A DNA stretch of 64,000 nucleotides from Hyphomicrobiales bacterium (GTDB taxonomy: Bacteria; Pseudomonadota; Alphaproteobacteria; Rhizobiales; Rhizobiaceae). The position numbers and the translations under genes were made by a program. Below, in pieces: positions 38,705-48,410 of the stretch (position 1 is its first letter; every line of letters starts with the position of its first letter). The stretch is taken from assembly GCA_900470195.1 (NCBI GenBank), contig UEIJ01000005.1:269997-333996 (forward strand). Reading direction: 5' to 3'. The notes under the pieces are model-generated. The model made no database searches. It was not told the DNA's origin and saw only the letters and a program-made list of their open reading frames with translations.

Positions 38705-40144
38705 ATGGGTTTGCTTGGAATACTACTCGGACTAGCCCTGCTCATGTGGTTTGCCTATCGCGGCTGGAGCGTCATTCTGCTTTCGCCGGTGGCTGCACTG
38801 CTTGTTGCGGTTCTCTCAGGCGAACCACTTCTGGCCAACTGGACATCGACTTTCATGGGCGGCACCGCAGGCTTCGTCGCCCGGTGGTTTCCGCTTTTTC
38901 TGCTTGGCGGCATTTTTGGCAAGTTGATGGATGACAGTGGTTCCATCACATCCATTGCCCGATATCTGACGGAAAAACTTGGTGTAAAGCGCACGATGCT
39001 TTCCGTTGTGCTCGCATCGGCAGTCGTCACCTATGGCGGCGTCAGCGTGTTTGTCGCCTTCTTCGTTCTGGTTCCGATGGCTCGGGAAATGTTCAAGGCC
39101 GCCAACATACCGGCACGGCTGATGCCAGCGGCCATCGGGCTTGGCGCCTTTACCTTCACCATGTCGGCAATGCCGGGCACGCCTTCCACGAACAATGCCA
39201 TTCCGATGCCCTACTTCGAAACCACGACTTTTGCGGCGCCGGGACTTGGCATTATCGCCTCCATTATTACCCTTGCGTTCGGCATGTGGTGGCTGCAACG
39301 CGCGGAAGCCAAGGTGCGAGCTGCTGGCGAAAACTATGTCGACGATACGGGCGATCTCGAAATCACCGAAAAAGTCAGGGAACAATCGACGCTGTCTGGC
39401 GACTTCGACCCGGCCGAGTTCGAGCACGGTGCGCGCGCCAGCGATCTGCCGCCCTTTTTCTTTGCCATTCTGCCTCTGCTCGTCGTCATCGTCGTCAATT
39501 TCCTGATGGCACTGATCATCTTGCCCCGTGTCGATTTCTCGTTTCTGGAGCAGGAGCCATGGGGTATCGACGTCGGATCGTCGATCGGCCTTTGGGCAGT
39601 TCTTATTGCGCTGGCAGCGGCCATCGTGACGCTGCTGGCGGTCAATTTCCGGCGGCTGCGGGCAATCCGGGAAAGCCTCGATGCGGGGGCCAATTCCTCG
39701 GTCCTGCCGATCCTCACCATAGCAAGCCTCGTCGGCTTCGGTGCAGTCGTGGCTGCCATGCCTGCCTTTACGGTCGTCCGCGATGCCGCGCTGGAGGTGC
39801 CCGGCGGTCCCCTCGTCTCGCTGATTGTCGCCATGAACGCACTGGCGGCTCTCACCGGAACGGCATCCGGCGGCATGGCCATCGCACTCAATGCGTTGGG
39901 CGACGAATATATGCGGCTGGCGATGCAATATGGGATCAGCCCCGACCTCATGCATCGCCTGACCGTGCTCAGCGCCGGCACGCTGGACGCGCTGCCGCAT
40001 AACGGCACGGTGCTTCTCCTTCTACAGATCAGCAAGCAAACCCATGCGTCGAGCTATTTCGACATGGTCATGACCGTGATCGTCGGCGTGATCATATCGC
40101 TCGCGGTGGTCTTCGTGCTGGGGTCTGTGTTTGGTTCCTTCTAA
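38705..40144 (+). CDS. GntP family permease
   Basis: A 479-residue transporter with about 12-14 helices, starting MGLLGILLGLALLMWFAYRG. GntP-type features are WFPLFLLGGIFGKLMDDSG, the SAMPGTPSTNNAIPMPYF segment and LTGTASGGMAIALNALGDEYM. The family moves gluconate, lactate-like or other hydroxyacids with protons; no neighbouring catabolic gene points to the substrate. A cytoplasmic loop of about 60 charged residues (about 200-260) is longer than in E. coli GntP. GAGGGG lies about nine bases before the ATG. Confidence 0.87.
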   Translation: MGLLGILLGLALLMWFAYRGWSVILLSPVAALLVAVLSGEPLLANWTSTFMGGTAGFVARWFPLFLLGGIFGKLMDDSGSITSIARYLTEKLGVKRTMLSVVLASAVVTYGGVSVFVAFFVLVPMAREMFKAANIPARLMPAAIGLGAFTFTMSAMPGTPSTNNAIPMPYFETTTFAAPGLGIIASIITLAFGMWWLQRAEAKVRAAGENYVDDTGDLEITEKVREQSTLSGDFDPAEFEHGARASDLPPFFFAILPLLVVIVVNFLMALIILPRVDFSFLEQEPWGIDVGSSIGLWAVLIALAAAIVTLLAVNFRRLRAIRESLDAGANSSVLPILTIASLVGFGAVVAAMPAFTVVRDAALEVPGGPLVSLIVAMNALAALTGTASGGMAIALNALGDEYMRLAMQYGISPDLMHRLTVLSAGTLDALPHNGTVLLLLQISKQTHASSYFDMVMTVIVGVIISLAVVFVLGSVFGSF

Positions 40145-40175
40145 GCATAATCATTGTTGTTGAAAGGAAGCGAAA

Positions 40176-40763
40176 ATGAAAAGGACATTTCTTCTTGCCG
40201 CCACACTGTTCTCAGTGATGGCAAGCCCTGCTTTCGCGCATCTCAACCCCGCCGAACACGGTTCGTTTGCGGCGGGCTTTACCCATCCCCTGTCCGGCGC
40301 CGATCATATACTTGCCATGGTCGCCGTCGGTCTTTGGGCCTCCATGCTTGGCGGGCGCGCACTCATCGCCGTTCCGTTGAGTTTCGTGGGCGTCATGCTG
40401 CTGGGCTTCGTAGCCGCCCTCGGCGGTCTGCCGATTCCTTATGTAGAGCCCGTCATCCTCGCATCCGTTATCGTGCTCGGCCTTCTCGTGGCCGTGGCAT
40501 TCCGTGCATCGACCCCGGTTGCTGCACTTATCGTCGGGTTCTTCGCATTTTTCCATGGCTATGCGCATGGCGGAGAAATCGGCAGCGCTGCGTTTCTTTC
40601 CTATGGTGCCGGTTTTGCGCTTGCGACCGCATTGCTTCACGCAGCGGGCATTGGCGCAGGGCTTGCAGCGGGCCGTGCGCTACAGGGATCCGGAGGGCAG
40701 ATGGCAATGCGAGTGGCTGGCGGCTTTGCGGCCCTCAGCGGACTTTATCTGATGGCCGGGTGA
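40176..40763 (+). CDS. hupE: HupE/UreJ family nickel transporter
   Basis: A 195-residue membrane protein with a signal peptide (cut after SPAFA near residue 21), then about six helices. The nickel motif HPLSGADH is at 37-44 and a second histidine cluster is in FFHGYAHGGE. HupE/UreJ proteins admit Ni2+ for urease or hydrogenase. Here the next gene is ureF, starting 2 bp later, so the role is urease nickel supply. AAGGA precedes the start. An overlapping frame in another register is a shadow. Confidence 0.92.
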   Translation: MKRTFLLAATLFSVMASPAFAHLNPAEHGSFAAGFTHPLSGADHILAMVAVGLWASMLGGRALIAVPLSFVGVMLLGFVAALGGLPIPYVEPVILASVIVLGLLVAVAFRASTPVAALIVGFFAFFHGYAHGGEIGSAAFLSYGAGFALATALLHAAGIGAGLAAGRALQGSGGQMAMRVAGGFAALSGLYLMAG

Positions 40764-40764
40764 T

Positions 40765-41523
40765 GTGAGCGTCATCTTGCTGGATCATTCGAAGAGAAAC
40801 ACCGAACCTGAAATTGAAAATGACAGGCCAGTGCCGGAAATGCCCCTGCATTCTCCGGCACTGCCTATGCTGCATCTCCTGCGGCTGGTCAGTCCCAGCC
40901 AGCCGGTGGGTGCATTTTCCTATTCGCGCGGCCTCGAATGGGCCGTCCATGCCGGAACGGTCACGAATGAGGAAAGCTGTGCCGAATGGGTATTCGGCCT
41001 TCTGGAACACAGCTACGCCGCGCTCGATGGCGCGATTTTCTGGCGGATGGTTTCGGCCTTGATGCAAAACAACGATGCCGAATTCCGCCGCCTGAATGAC
41101 TGGCTTGGAGCAAGCCGTGAGAGCAGCGAACTTGAACTCGAGGACCGCCGCATGGGCGAGTCCCTGCTCACATTGCTGTCGGATCTTGGTATCGGGCGGG
41201 CACGCAGCTTCGCTTCGGACCAGCGCGCCACCTATCCAGCAGCCTTTGCGATTGCAGGATGTCACTGGAACATTGCGCCCGCCGATGCGCTGCGCGGCCT
41301 GATGTGGAGTGTGGTTGAAAGCCAGATCATGGCTGCAATCCGTCTCGTCCCGCTCGGCCATACGGCTGGCCAGAGGATACTTATCGCTGGCGCAGCGAAG
41401 ATTGAGCGCGCGGCTGAAAAGGCCCGCACGCTGAATGACGATGAAATCGGCAACACGGCTCCCGCACTGGCCATGGCCAGCGCCTGGCACGAGACACAAT
41501 ACAGCCGTCTATTCCGGTCGTGA
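40765..41523 (+). CDS. ureF: Urease accessory protein UreF
   Basis: Part of the UreD-UreF-UreG complex that loads nickel into apo-urease. The 252 residues contain the family core LLRLVSPSQPVGAFSYSRGLEWAV and the C-terminal helical part (RLVPLGHTAGQRIL). The start is a GTG two bases after the hupE stop, suggesting coupled translation; no independent ribosome site is obvious. The N-terminal 35 residues are poorly conserved, so a later ATG (codon 26 or 35) is possible. Its 3' end overlaps the convergent yut gene by 15 bp. Confidence 0.92.
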   Translation: MSVILLDHSKRNTEPEIENDRPVPEMPLHSPALPMLHLLRLVSPSQPVGAFSYSRGLEWAVHAGTVTNEESCAEWVFGLLEHSYAALDGAIFWRMVSALMQNNDAEFRRLNDWLGASRESSELELEDRRMGESLLTLLSDLGIGRARSFASDQRATYPAAFAIAGCHWNIAPADALRGLMWSVVESQIMAAIRLVPLGHTAGQRILIAGAAKIERAAEKARTLNDDEIGNTAPALAMASAWHETQYSRLFRS

Positions 41524-42552
41524 GCGAAGCGTTTGACGGTATCGCTCAAGATTTTCTTCCGCCGAAGTCGCATCCGGCGGAGCAACCGGCACCAGCGCCT
41601 TGAAAGCATACTGACCGATCAGCATCACCCAGGTAACCAGCACGAAGGTCGAGGTCAGCACGGGCATTCCGATCGGTTTCAGGAAGATCGCGACCGAAGC
41701 CCACACCCATGTGGACACGATGGCGCCGAAGACCGCGTAAAGGAAGCTGCTCCAGTTGAAAACGAGGAAGAAGCCTCCCAGCGCCATTGCCGTCAACGCC
41801 GCGTTATAGCCGAAAAGCCCGTCGCGAATGGCTCCTTCCGGCCCACCGAATGCGGCGGCGATCACCGCTCCTATTATCGCCCCCATGAGGCCCATCAAGG
41901 CACTTATCCGCGAGTGGATCGCGATACCGACAAGCATGATGTAGCCGGTAATCCAGTTGTCCTGAAAGAATATCTGCCCGATGGCCGTGCCGATCCCCAT
42001 GTACCAGGTCGGAAGGTCATAGGGGATGGCGTAGGAAAACTGTTCCGGCGAAACCGGCTTTGCCATCGGCCCGGCATCGATGGCGTCGAACTTGAGAATG
42101 GCGAACAGAAAGAGCCATCCGACCAGCACGAAGGGCATTGTCAGCGGCGCAACCTTGTGCGGGCCCAGCAGCGCTGCGATGCTGGTAAAGGCCATGGTGG
42201 AAAAGGCTGCCCCGAAGATCAGATAGATCGTCATGGCGGGCGAAGGCAGCGCACCGCTGCGGAAATCCTCGCTGGTGAACGCGATCAGCGCCAGCGCGAC
42301 CAAAGCTCCGTTGAACCCGAACAGGCCGTCCCGGATAAGCCCCTTGTCCGCCTTGAGGATGATTGCCGTCAGCGTGCTGGAGACGACTCCAAGCAGGCAG
42401 ATGAGGGCATAAATCCAGGAATTGACCAGAATGGCGAACAAAATGACCAATCCGGATAGCGGGTTGTTCTGGAACACCACCTGCCCGATGCCGCGCAGCG
42501 TCCAGTCGACAAACCCCAGAGAAGGATGATCCTGCATGGTATTGAGACGCAT
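41509..42552 (-). CDS. yut: Urea transporter (UT/Yut family)
   Basis: Channel-like urea permease of the inner membrane. The 347 residues show two homologous halves, each with the family's LFGFNGALVALAL / LFGYNAALTAMAL motif and DGLFG loops. It lies downstream of ureC on the same strand and converges with ureF, overlapping it by 15 bp. With the structural genes it forms a urea uptake and hydrolysis unit, which in Brucella supports acid resistance. Confidence 0.92.
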   Translation of the reverse strand: MRLNTMQDHPSLGFVDWTLRGIGQVVFQNNPLSGLVILFAILVNSWIYALICLLGVVSSTLTAIILKADKGLIRDGLFGFNGALVALALIAFTSEDFRSGALPSPAMTIYLIFGAAFSTMAFTSIAALLGPHKVAPLTMPFVLVGWLFLFAILKFDAIDAGPMAKPVSPEQFSYAIPYDLPTWYMGIGTAIGQIFFQDNWITGYIMLVGIAIHSRISALMGLMGAIIGAVIAAAFGGPEGAIRDGLFGYNAALTAMALGGFFLVFNWSSFLYAVFGAIVSTWVWASVAIFLKPIGMPVLTSTFVLVTWVMLIGQYAFKALVPVAPPDATSAEENLERYRQTLRSRPE

Positions 42553-42607
42553 GGAAGTAATCCCTTCTTTCGTGATCTATTTCCTCCGGCTCCGGCATCG
42601 GCCCCCC

Positions 42608-42625
42608 AAAATCGAAATCGATTTT
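42608..42625. repeat. Inverted repeat between ureC and yut
   Basis: AAAATCGA-AA-TCGATTTT, perfect 8-bp arms, in an AT-poor surround with CGATGCGCAG after it. It resembles the short dispersed palindromes common in this genus and may stabilise the 3' end of the ureABC message. Confidence 0.5.
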
Positions 42626-42693
42626 CGGAAGCACGATGCGCAGCTTCAACAATTAGAGCGTTCTTGCGTAGTCGGGACAGACCCGAGGGCGCT

Positions 42694-44397
42694 TTAAAAC
42701 AGGAAATAGCGTTGCGCCATCGGCAGAACGTCAGCCGGTTCGCACGTGATCAATTCCCCATCCACCCGCACCTGATAACTCTGCGGGTCGACCTCCAGTT
42801 TGGGCGTCAGCCCGTTATGGATCATGTCTTTCTTGCGGATATTCCGGATGCTCTTCACGGCAACCAGCTGCTTGTTGAGTTTCAGCTTCTCGCCGATGCC
42901 GTCATCCAGCGCCGATTTCGAGACAAAGGTGACCCCGGTGGAACCGAGCGCCCGCCCCAGCACCCCGTACATTGGCCGGTAGTGGACCGGCTGCGGCGTT
43001 GAGATCGATGCGTTGGGATCACCCATCGGGGCGGTGGCAATCATGCCGCCAATCAGGACAAGGCTTGGTTTCACGCCGAAGAATTGCGTTTTCCACAGCA
43101 CCAGATCGGCCCGCTTTCCCACTTCAATCGAGCCGATTTCATGGGCAAATCCATGCGTGATCGCCGGGTTGATCGTATATTTGGCGACATAGCGCTTGGC
43201 GCGGAAATTATCGTTCCGGCTGCTGTCTTCGCTAAGCGGGCCGCGCTGCACCTTCATCTTGTGGGCGGTCTGCCAGCAGCGCAGGGTGGTTTCCCCGATG
43301 CGGCCCATGGCTTGCGAATCCGACGACATCATCGAGAACACGCCCAGATCATGGAGAATGTCTTCTGCCGCAATGGTTTCCCGCCGGATGCGGGATTCCG
43401 CGAAAGCCACATCCTCAGGAATTTTCGGACTGAGATGGTGGCAGACCATCAGCATATCGAGATGCTCATCGACTGTATTGATGGTGTAGGGACGCGTGGG
43501 ATTGGTTGAAGATGGCAGAATATTTTCTTCGCCCGCCGCCGTGATGATATCGGGCGCGTGACCGCCACCGGCACCTTCCGTATGGAAACTATGGATAGTC
43601 CTGCCCTTCATCGCGGCAAAGGTATTCTTGACGAACCCGCTTTCGTTCAGCGTATCCGTATGGATGGCGACCTGAATGTCTTCTTCGTCGGCCACGTTCA
43701 GGCAATTATCGATGGCGGCAGGCGTCGTTCCCCAGTCCTCATGCAGCTTGAGACCGACAGCACCGGCCCTGATCTGCTCGCGAAGGGGTTCGGGCTTGCT
43801 CGCATTGCCTTTGCCCAACAGTCCCACATTGATCGGAAGCGCTTCCACGGCCTCAAGCATACGGTGGATGGCCCATGGCCCCGGTGTAACCGTGGTGGCG
43901 AGCGTGCCGACCGTTGGGCCCGTTCCGCCGCCGACCAGTGTGGTGGTGCCACTGGCCAGAGCTTCCTCGGCCTGCTGCGGCGCAATGAAGTGAATATGCG
44001 TGTCGATGCCGCCCGCGGTAAGAATCTTGCCCTCGCCCGCAATAACATCGGTTGCCGGTCCGACGACGATATCGACGCCCGGCTGAATATCGGGATTCCC
44101 GGCCTTGCCGATCCCGGAAATACGACCGTTCTTGATGCCGACGTCGGCTTTGACGATACCCCAATAGTCAAGGATGATGACATTGGTGATGACAAGATCG
44201 GCAGTTTCGGCAGAGGGCTTCTGTCCTTGCCCCATGCCATCGCGGATAACCTTGCCGCCGCCGAAGGTCACTTCCTCGCCGTAGATACAGCGATCCTCCT
44301 CGATCTCGATGATAAGTTCCGTATCGGCCAGCCGCAGACGGTCGCCCTTTGTCGGGCCATAGAGTTCCGCATAGGCCTGTCTTGAGATGGTTCCCAT
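42694..44397 (-). CDS. ureC: Urease subunit alpha
   Basis: Catalytic subunit that hydrolyses urea to ammonia and carbamate. At 567 residues it is full length. Nickel ligands are visible in THIHF (His134, His136), the carbamylated Lys217 in [14 protein letters not shown] (His246), and [10 protein letters not shown] (His272); the flap carries CHHLS (Cys319, His320). The gene follows ureB by 9 bp. Confidence 0.97.
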   Translation of the reverse strand: MGTISRQAYAELYGPTKGDRLRLADTELIIEIEEDRCIYGEEVTFGGGKVIRDGMGQGQKPSAETADLVITNVIILDYWGIVKADVGIKNGRISGIGKAGNPDIQPGVDIVVGPATDVIAGEGKILTAGGIDTHIHFIAPQQAEEALASGTTTLVGGGTGPTVGTLATTVTPGPWAIHRMLEAVEALPINVGLLGKGNASKPEPLREQIRAGAVGLKLHEDWGTTPAAIDNCLNVADEEDIQVAIHTDTLNESGFVKNTFAAMKGRTIHSFHTEGAGGGHAPDIITAAGEENILPSSTNPTRPYTINTVDEHLDMLMVCHHLSPKIPEDVAFAESRIRRETIAAEDILHDLGVFSMMSSDSQAMGRIGETTLRCWQTAHKMKVQRGPLSEDSSRNDNFRAKRYVAKYTINPAITHGFAHEIGSIEVGKRADLVLWKTQFFGVKPSLVLIGGMIATAPMGDPNASISTPQPVHYRPMYGVLGRALGSTGVTFVSKSALDDGIGEKLKLNKQLVAVKSIRNIRKKDMIHNGLTPKLEVDPQSYQVRVDGELITCEPADVLPMAQRYFLF

Positions 44398-44406
44398 CTC
44401 CCCCTC

Positions 44407-44712
44407 CTACAGCTTCCCGTTGATTTTTGCATTGAAGCCGTAGACCTGGCGGTCGCCAGCCAGCGCGACCAGTTCGACTTCTCGGTCCTGTCCCGGCTCG
44501 AACCGCACAGCGGTCCCAGCCGGAATATTGAGGCGGAAGCCTCTCGCCCGTTCCCGGTCGAAGGCAAGAGCCTCGTTCGTCTCGTAGAAATGATAATGCG
44601 ACCCGACCTGTATCGGCCTATCGCCAGTGTTCGCCACGGCGATGGTGCGGGTTTCACGACCGTTATTGAGTTCGATCGTCCCGTCTTCGATGAAATATTC
44701 ACCCGGTATCAT
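44407..44712 (-). CDS. ureB: Urease subunit beta
   Basis: Structural subunit of the urease heterotrimer. The 101 residues start [20 protein letters not shown] and contain [12 protein letters not shown] and [16 protein letters not shown], family hallmarks. The frame opens 17 codons upstream in non-homologous sequence. An 85-bp gap from ureA holds a degenerate dispersed repeat (44728-44765). Confidence 0.96.
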   Translation of the reverse strand: MIPGEYFIEDGTIELNNGRETRTIAVANTGDRPIQVGSHYHFYETNEALAFDRERARGFRLNIPAGTAVRFEPGQDREVELVALAGDRQVYGFNAKINGKL

Positions 44713-44727
44713 GATCGTCTCCTCGAG

Positions 44728-44765
44728 CGCATCCCGAAATGTGCAAGATGCGCGTAAAAGCAAAA
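44728..44765. repeat. Degenerate copy of the dispersed GCTTTTACGCGCAT element
   Basis: On the minus strand the segment reads TTGCTTTTACGCGCATCTTG and then ...CGGGATGCG, similar to the 59-bp repeat family at 28885-29061 but with an internal gap. Assignment rests on visual similarity only. Confidence 0.4.
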
Positions 44766-44797
44766 GGCCCGAAGTTTTCTGAAGTGCAGAAAATGTT

Positions 44798-45100
44798 CTA
44801 CGGAATGGGATTGTGAACGGTCACAAGCTTGGTACCGTCCGGAAAGGTGGCTTCCACCTGAATGTCATGGATCATTTCCGGTACGCCTTCCATCACCTCG
44901 TCGCGGGTGAGAAGGGTAGCTCCGTAGGACATGAGTTCGGCGACGGTCTTGCCGTCGCGGGCGCCCTCGAGGATTTCGGCAGAGATCAAAGCCACCACTT
45001 CGGGATAATTGAGTTTCAGCCCTCGAGCCCTTCGTCGTTCCGCAACCAGCGCTGCGGTGAAAATCAGAAGCTTGTCCTTTTCACGTGGCAATAGTTCCAT
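44798..45100 (-). CDS. ureA: Urease subunit gamma
   Basis: Smallest structural subunit. The 100 residues start [23 protein letters not shown] and contain [21 protein letters not shown] and [33 protein letters not shown] lies eight bases before the ATG at 45100. The frame runs twelve codons upstream without homology. It lies 23 bp after ureD. Confidence 0.96.
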   Translation of the reverse strand: MELLPREKDKLLIFTAALVAERRRARGLKLNYPEVVALISAEILEGARDGKTVAELMSYGATLLTRDEVMEGVPEMIHDIQVEATFPDGTKLVTVHNPIP

Positions 45101-45123
45101 TGATAGACCCTCTCCACAATCAT

Positions 45124-45948
45124 CTATGTTGCCCAAATGCGCGGTGCAGCCGCCGATTTTCCCAGACCTGTTTCACGGATGACTTCCCAGGCGTTGCGAA
45201 ACAGTGCTTTGGCTTCCGACATGCGTCCACCGAGAGAGCGACAGACGAGCACCCGCTCGAGCTGCGACACGGAAAACAGGTTTTTTCCCGCATCGCCGAG
45301 CGTTTCTCGAATGCGCTGAAGCGTGTTTTCATTCGTGGGGCCGGCATAAACCATCGTTGCAACGATCGGTTTGGCGCAAAATGCAAAAGCCGCGCCCATC
45401 GCCTGATCGGCTCCATGAAGGCGAAACTGCTCGAACCAGATCGGCCTTCCGTCGCGGAATATTTCGACCCTCTGGCGAATTTCTCCCGCGTCGAAGCTTT
45501 CCTGGCAGGCGGGCCGTCCGAGACTGACAATGTCCCACCCGAGATAAACTGCGTCTCCGCTCAGGGAGACATGCGTGCTTATGGAAGCCTTCGCGCCATC
45601 GAATACGATTGTTTCCTGCGGGAGATACTCGCAGATGCCGCCCTCGCGGACATCGATCTTTGTCGTCTGGATGCTGCGGCCCCGGTCGCTGCGATAGAAT
45701 TTGGTTGCACCCGGCGTTGTCAGAACGGCTTTGGCGCTCGGCCCTAAAAAGCAGGAAATATCAAGGACGTCCTCTCCAGCGACGCCGCCCGGAGGATGGA
45801 GAAGGTAGACGTGCGCGCTGCCATCTTTCTCGGGATAGAAAGGTTGCTGCACCGCGAGCGGCCCCATGTGACGGCGGCGCATGAGACGCGTCACTTCATG
45901 ACTGTGCTCGAACCCCAGTTCAAGCTCGGCATGCCAACCCTTGCTCAT
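45124..45948 (-). CDS. ureD: Urease accessory protein UreD
   Basis: Scaffold of the nickel-insertion complex, binding apo-urease. The 274 residues contain the family segments [28 protein letters not shown] and [14 protein letters not shown]. The chosen ATG at 45948 ([14 protein letters not shown]) has AGAGG nine bases upstream; a TTG at 46026 gives 26 extra residues with no ribosome site. It is the first gene of the ureDABC-yut unit. Confidence 0.92.
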   Translation of the reverse strand: MSKGWHAELELGFEHSHEVTRLMRRRHMGPLAVQQPFYPEKDGSAHVYLLHPPGGVAGEDVLDISCFLGPSAKAVLTTPGATKFYRSDRGRSIQTTKIDVREGGICEYLPQETIVFDGAKASISTHVSLSGDAVYLGWDIVSLGRPACQESFDAGEIRQRVEIFRDGRPIWFEQFRLHGADQAMGAAFAFCAKPIVATMVYAGPTNENTLQRIRETLGDAGKNLFSVSQLERVLVCRSLGGRMSEAKALFRNAWEVIRETGLGKSAAAPRIWAT

Positions 45949-46235
45949 GAATGCTTGCCACCTCTGCGTTGCCGAAAATTTCGATGCAATATCGATATCG
46001 AACAATAAAACCAAGGCAGGATGCAATATTCGGGCAGGATAACCCCGCAGATCACTATAGACAAGCTTAATTAGAGACTTGCTTCATACGATCGTCAACT
46101 TGATTCAATAGCAAACTGCATAAAAAGCATAGTCGAGTTCACCGGAGAAGCTCCGTCGCAACGGCGCGACTACCATTTCCGTTCTATAGACGGGCCCTGT
46201 TTTTAGAACGTTTCCAGTTTACTTTGGCTCATTGG

Positions 46236-46264
46236 GAATGCTCTATCTTTTTGTTTTTAAGCGC
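46236..46264 (+). repeat. Dispersed GCTCTATCTTTTTGTTTTTA element, copy at 46236
   Basis: The sequence GAATGCTCTATCTTTTTGTTTTTAAGCGC is close to that at 48679-48705 and to the head of the 59-bp tandem units near 28885. The surrounding stretch 45949-46306 has no gene; it should hold the ureD promoter on the minus strand, which I could not place. Confidence 0.55.
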
Positions 46265-46306
46265 GTCTTGCTTCGGAAGCCGTTTCAAGCCGTTCGGGAT
46301 GCGCGC

Positions 46307-47437
46307 TTAGAATGCACCCAGGCGGTCGATCACGCGTGCCGGCAGGTGAAGAGCCAGCGAGGCCTGCTCGAAAGTACCCTGCCCCACGGCAAGGAAACTA
46401 TCGTCCGTGCTTGCATATTCGTCTGTGATGAGCCTGCGCAGCAGGTGGCCTGAACCCAGAAGCTTGATCAGCGTATTGGAGCTTGCAAAGAGGCTGTGGC
46501 CGCCGCTGTCGACCTCGGAAATATCAAGGACCTGAATATTCTTGTTCTGCAGGAAGGCAATGTCGAAGCCGCTGCCGACCCGCGGCGCACCACCGGCCAG
46601 CCTCCGCGAGATATCAAGGGCCCGGTCACGCCGGGATACGATAATCGTGAAGGGCTGAGGCAGATTGTCGATATCATCGATCTGACTGCGGAAAAGATCG
46701 GGATCGATGTCGGGGGCAGCAAGAAGCACTCCCTTGATGCGTTTCAGCACGTCGCCGCGCTTATCTCCGGATAACGTTCGCAAGGCTTCCATGACGGCCA
46801 CCGCACCCATTGAATGGCCGACCACGACAATGCCATCGGCTTTCGTCTGCGCCGCCATCGCAAGCGTTTCCGCCAATCCCCTGCGCGCGATGATCGCGCT
46901 GTCCCGGTCATAAAGGTACCGCGTGAACGACGCAGCAGACGCCCATGAAAAATGGACCGGCACCGATGAGACGCCATAGTCGTGAACGATCTGCGCATTG
47001 CGAAACAGTCCTTCGGCAAAGTTGTTGTTATAGCCGTGGACGAAAACGAATATTTCACGCTGCGACGCGGGGCGGCTCGCCAAACGCCCGTTCAACTCGG
47101 CGATCATTGCGCGCCGGTCCGGCAATGGCGCATAATTTGACGCCGTGAAATGTCGTCGGGGGTCGGGCTTCACCGATGCAGTTTCGACGTTTCCCGGACG
47201 GTGTATTTCCGGAATATGTACATCAATCGTCGAGAAATTGAGTATTGGAGAGCGGTTGCGGGAATAGGCGATGCTTGGATCGTCTATCCGCTCCCGCACC
47301 GTCGCAACCGCAAACGGAACCACCGCGCCGGAACGGGCCTGACCGGCCACATCCCTTCCAAGTCCGGTGACAGCTCTGTTCCCGGCACATCCTGCTGCGA
47401 CAAGCAGAACGAATGCGAGGATGAAAACCTGCTTCAA
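46307..47437 (-). CDS. DUF900 alpha/beta-hydrolase lipoprotein (second paralogue)
   Basis: A 376-residue predicted lipoprotein: signal MKQVFILAFVLLVAAGC with the lipobox cysteine at 17, a linker, then a DUF900 hydrolase domain. Catalytic candidates are FVHGYNNNFAEGLFR, GHSMGA, LLAAPDIDPDLF and EVDSGGHSLFAS. It shares layout and motifs with the protein at 26955-28139, but the nucleophile elbow ends in GA instead of GG and the linker is shorter. Substrate unknown. Confidence 0.86.
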   Translation of the reverse strand: MKQVFILAFVLLVAAGCAGNRAVTGLGRDVAGQARSGAVVPFAVATVRERIDDPSIAYSRNRSPILNFSTIDVHIPEIHRPGNVETASVKPDPRRHFTASNYAPLPDRRAMIAELNGRLASRPASQREIFVFVHGYNNNFAEGLFRNAQIVHDYGVSSVPVHFSWASAASFTRYLYDRDSAIIARRGLAETLAMAAQTKADGIVVVGHSMGAVAVMEALRTLSGDKRGDVLKRIKGVLLAAPDIDPDLFRSQIDDIDNLPQPFTIIVSRRDRALDISRRLAGGAPRVGSGFDIAFLQNKNIQVLDISEVDSGGHSLFASSNTLIKLLGSGHLLRRLITDEYASTDDSFLAVGQGTFEQASLALHLPARVIDRLGAF

Positions 47438-47519
47438 TGCACGCCCTCGCTCGATGGCCGAAGCAGAACCGCCGCCTTATCGCGACAGTCTTCCATTCCG
47501 GTTTCCGGGCAACGTCATA

Positions 47520-48044
47520 TTACGAGGTTGCCGGCAATGCTCCCTCAAGCGCTTCCTTGAGGCGTTTTTCCTGTTCGAGAGACAAGGACGTTTTCAACAC
47601 CCTGCCGCGCAGATCCGGGAAGTCCGCCATAACTCTGTCCCACTGGATTTTGCGCAGCAGAACAAACAAAGCAGACGAGTTTTCCGGGATGGTTTCACCA
47701 AGCGACACGATGAACTTGTCATCGATACCGTAATCGGCGAGCGAACCCGACAAGGCTCCCGCCCCGGCCCCAACCGCGCCACCAAGCGCCATGCCGGCAA
47801 GCGGATTGAGAAAAATAAGCCCAACCAGTCCGCCCCATATCGCGCCTGAAAGCAATCCCGACCCGGCGCCCATGGCGAGCAAATTGTATTTCTGCTTGAG
47901 ATGGACCTTGCCTTGTTCGTCCCGGACGACGATTACCGCATCTTCAAGATCGACAAGATATTCCTTTTGAAGCTGGTTGAGCTTCAGAAGAACAGCGTCC
48001 GCCTCTCCCACCGTATCAAATCCAATAACGACCAGTTCCGACAC
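47520..48044 (-). CDS. DUF1269 family protein
   Basis: A 174-residue protein starting MSELVVIGFDTVGEADAVLLKLNQLQKE, the DUF1269 opening, with a glycine-rich helical hairpin (LLAMGAGSGLLSGAIWGGLVGLIFLNPLAG then ALGGAVGAGAGALSGSL) that may insert in the membrane, and a soluble C-terminal part. The family often belongs to stress regulons in Alphaproteobacteria; function unknown. No GGAAC-type promoter was seen just upstream. Confidence 0.86.
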   Translation of the reverse strand: MSELVVIGFDTVGEADAVLLKLNQLQKEYLVDLEDAVIVVRDEQGKVHLKQKYNLLAMGAGSGLLSGAIWGGLVGLIFLNPLAGMALGGAVGAGAGALSGSLADYGIDDKFIVSLGETIPENSSALFVLLRKIQWDRVMADFPDLRGRVLKTSLSLEQEKRLKEALEGALPATS

Positions 48045-48092
48045 AGCCGTGCTCCTTTTTTCGACATCAGAAAAATGATGAGGTCACGTGGA

Positions 48093-48410
48093 TCAGCGAC
48101 GCCATCTCACCGAGCGAACATTGGTTATTCTTCCGTCTCTGGCCCGCACCGTGACGTCATAGGTTCTGCGATTCCGGTCGCCCCGGTAAAGAAAGTGACT
48201 GCCGCGGCAATCCAAAGCGCGGACATTGCGAAAGCCCCGCGTTCTCAGGAGCCTGACGCCATCGGAGCAGCGGATTCTGTGACCGTTGTTGATCCTTACG
48301 CCTACGGAAACCGATCGGCTCTGGCTGAAGGCAGGAACTGTCTCGACGACGGTTGCTGCGAAAAAGAAGGCAATGAATGCAAGAATAGCGGTTACTGAAT
48401 GCAGTTTCAT
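48093..48410 (-). CDS. Small secreted basic protein, unknown function
   Basis: A 105-residue protein with a signal peptide (MKLHSVTAILAFIAFFFAATVVETVPAFS) and a mature part of about 75 residues rich in arginine, with two cysteines (IRCSDG and LDCRGS) that could form a disulfide. The ending YDVTVRARDGRITNVRSVRW looks like a small PepSY-like beta unit, but I cannot assign a family. The ATG at 48410 follows GGAGGG; nine extra upstream codons are not needed. Confidence 0.75.
   Translation of the reverse strand: MKLHSVTAILAFIAFFFAATVVETVPAFSQSRSVSVGVRINNGHRIRCSDGVRLLRTRGFRNVRALDCRGSHFLYRGDRNRRTYDVTVRARDGRITNVRSVRWRR

Noticed and set aside
40154..40768. 204-codon plus-strand frame overlapping hupE
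   Set aside because: Different register of the same DNA, Arg/Cys-rich, while the hupE frame has a signal peptide and nickel motifs.
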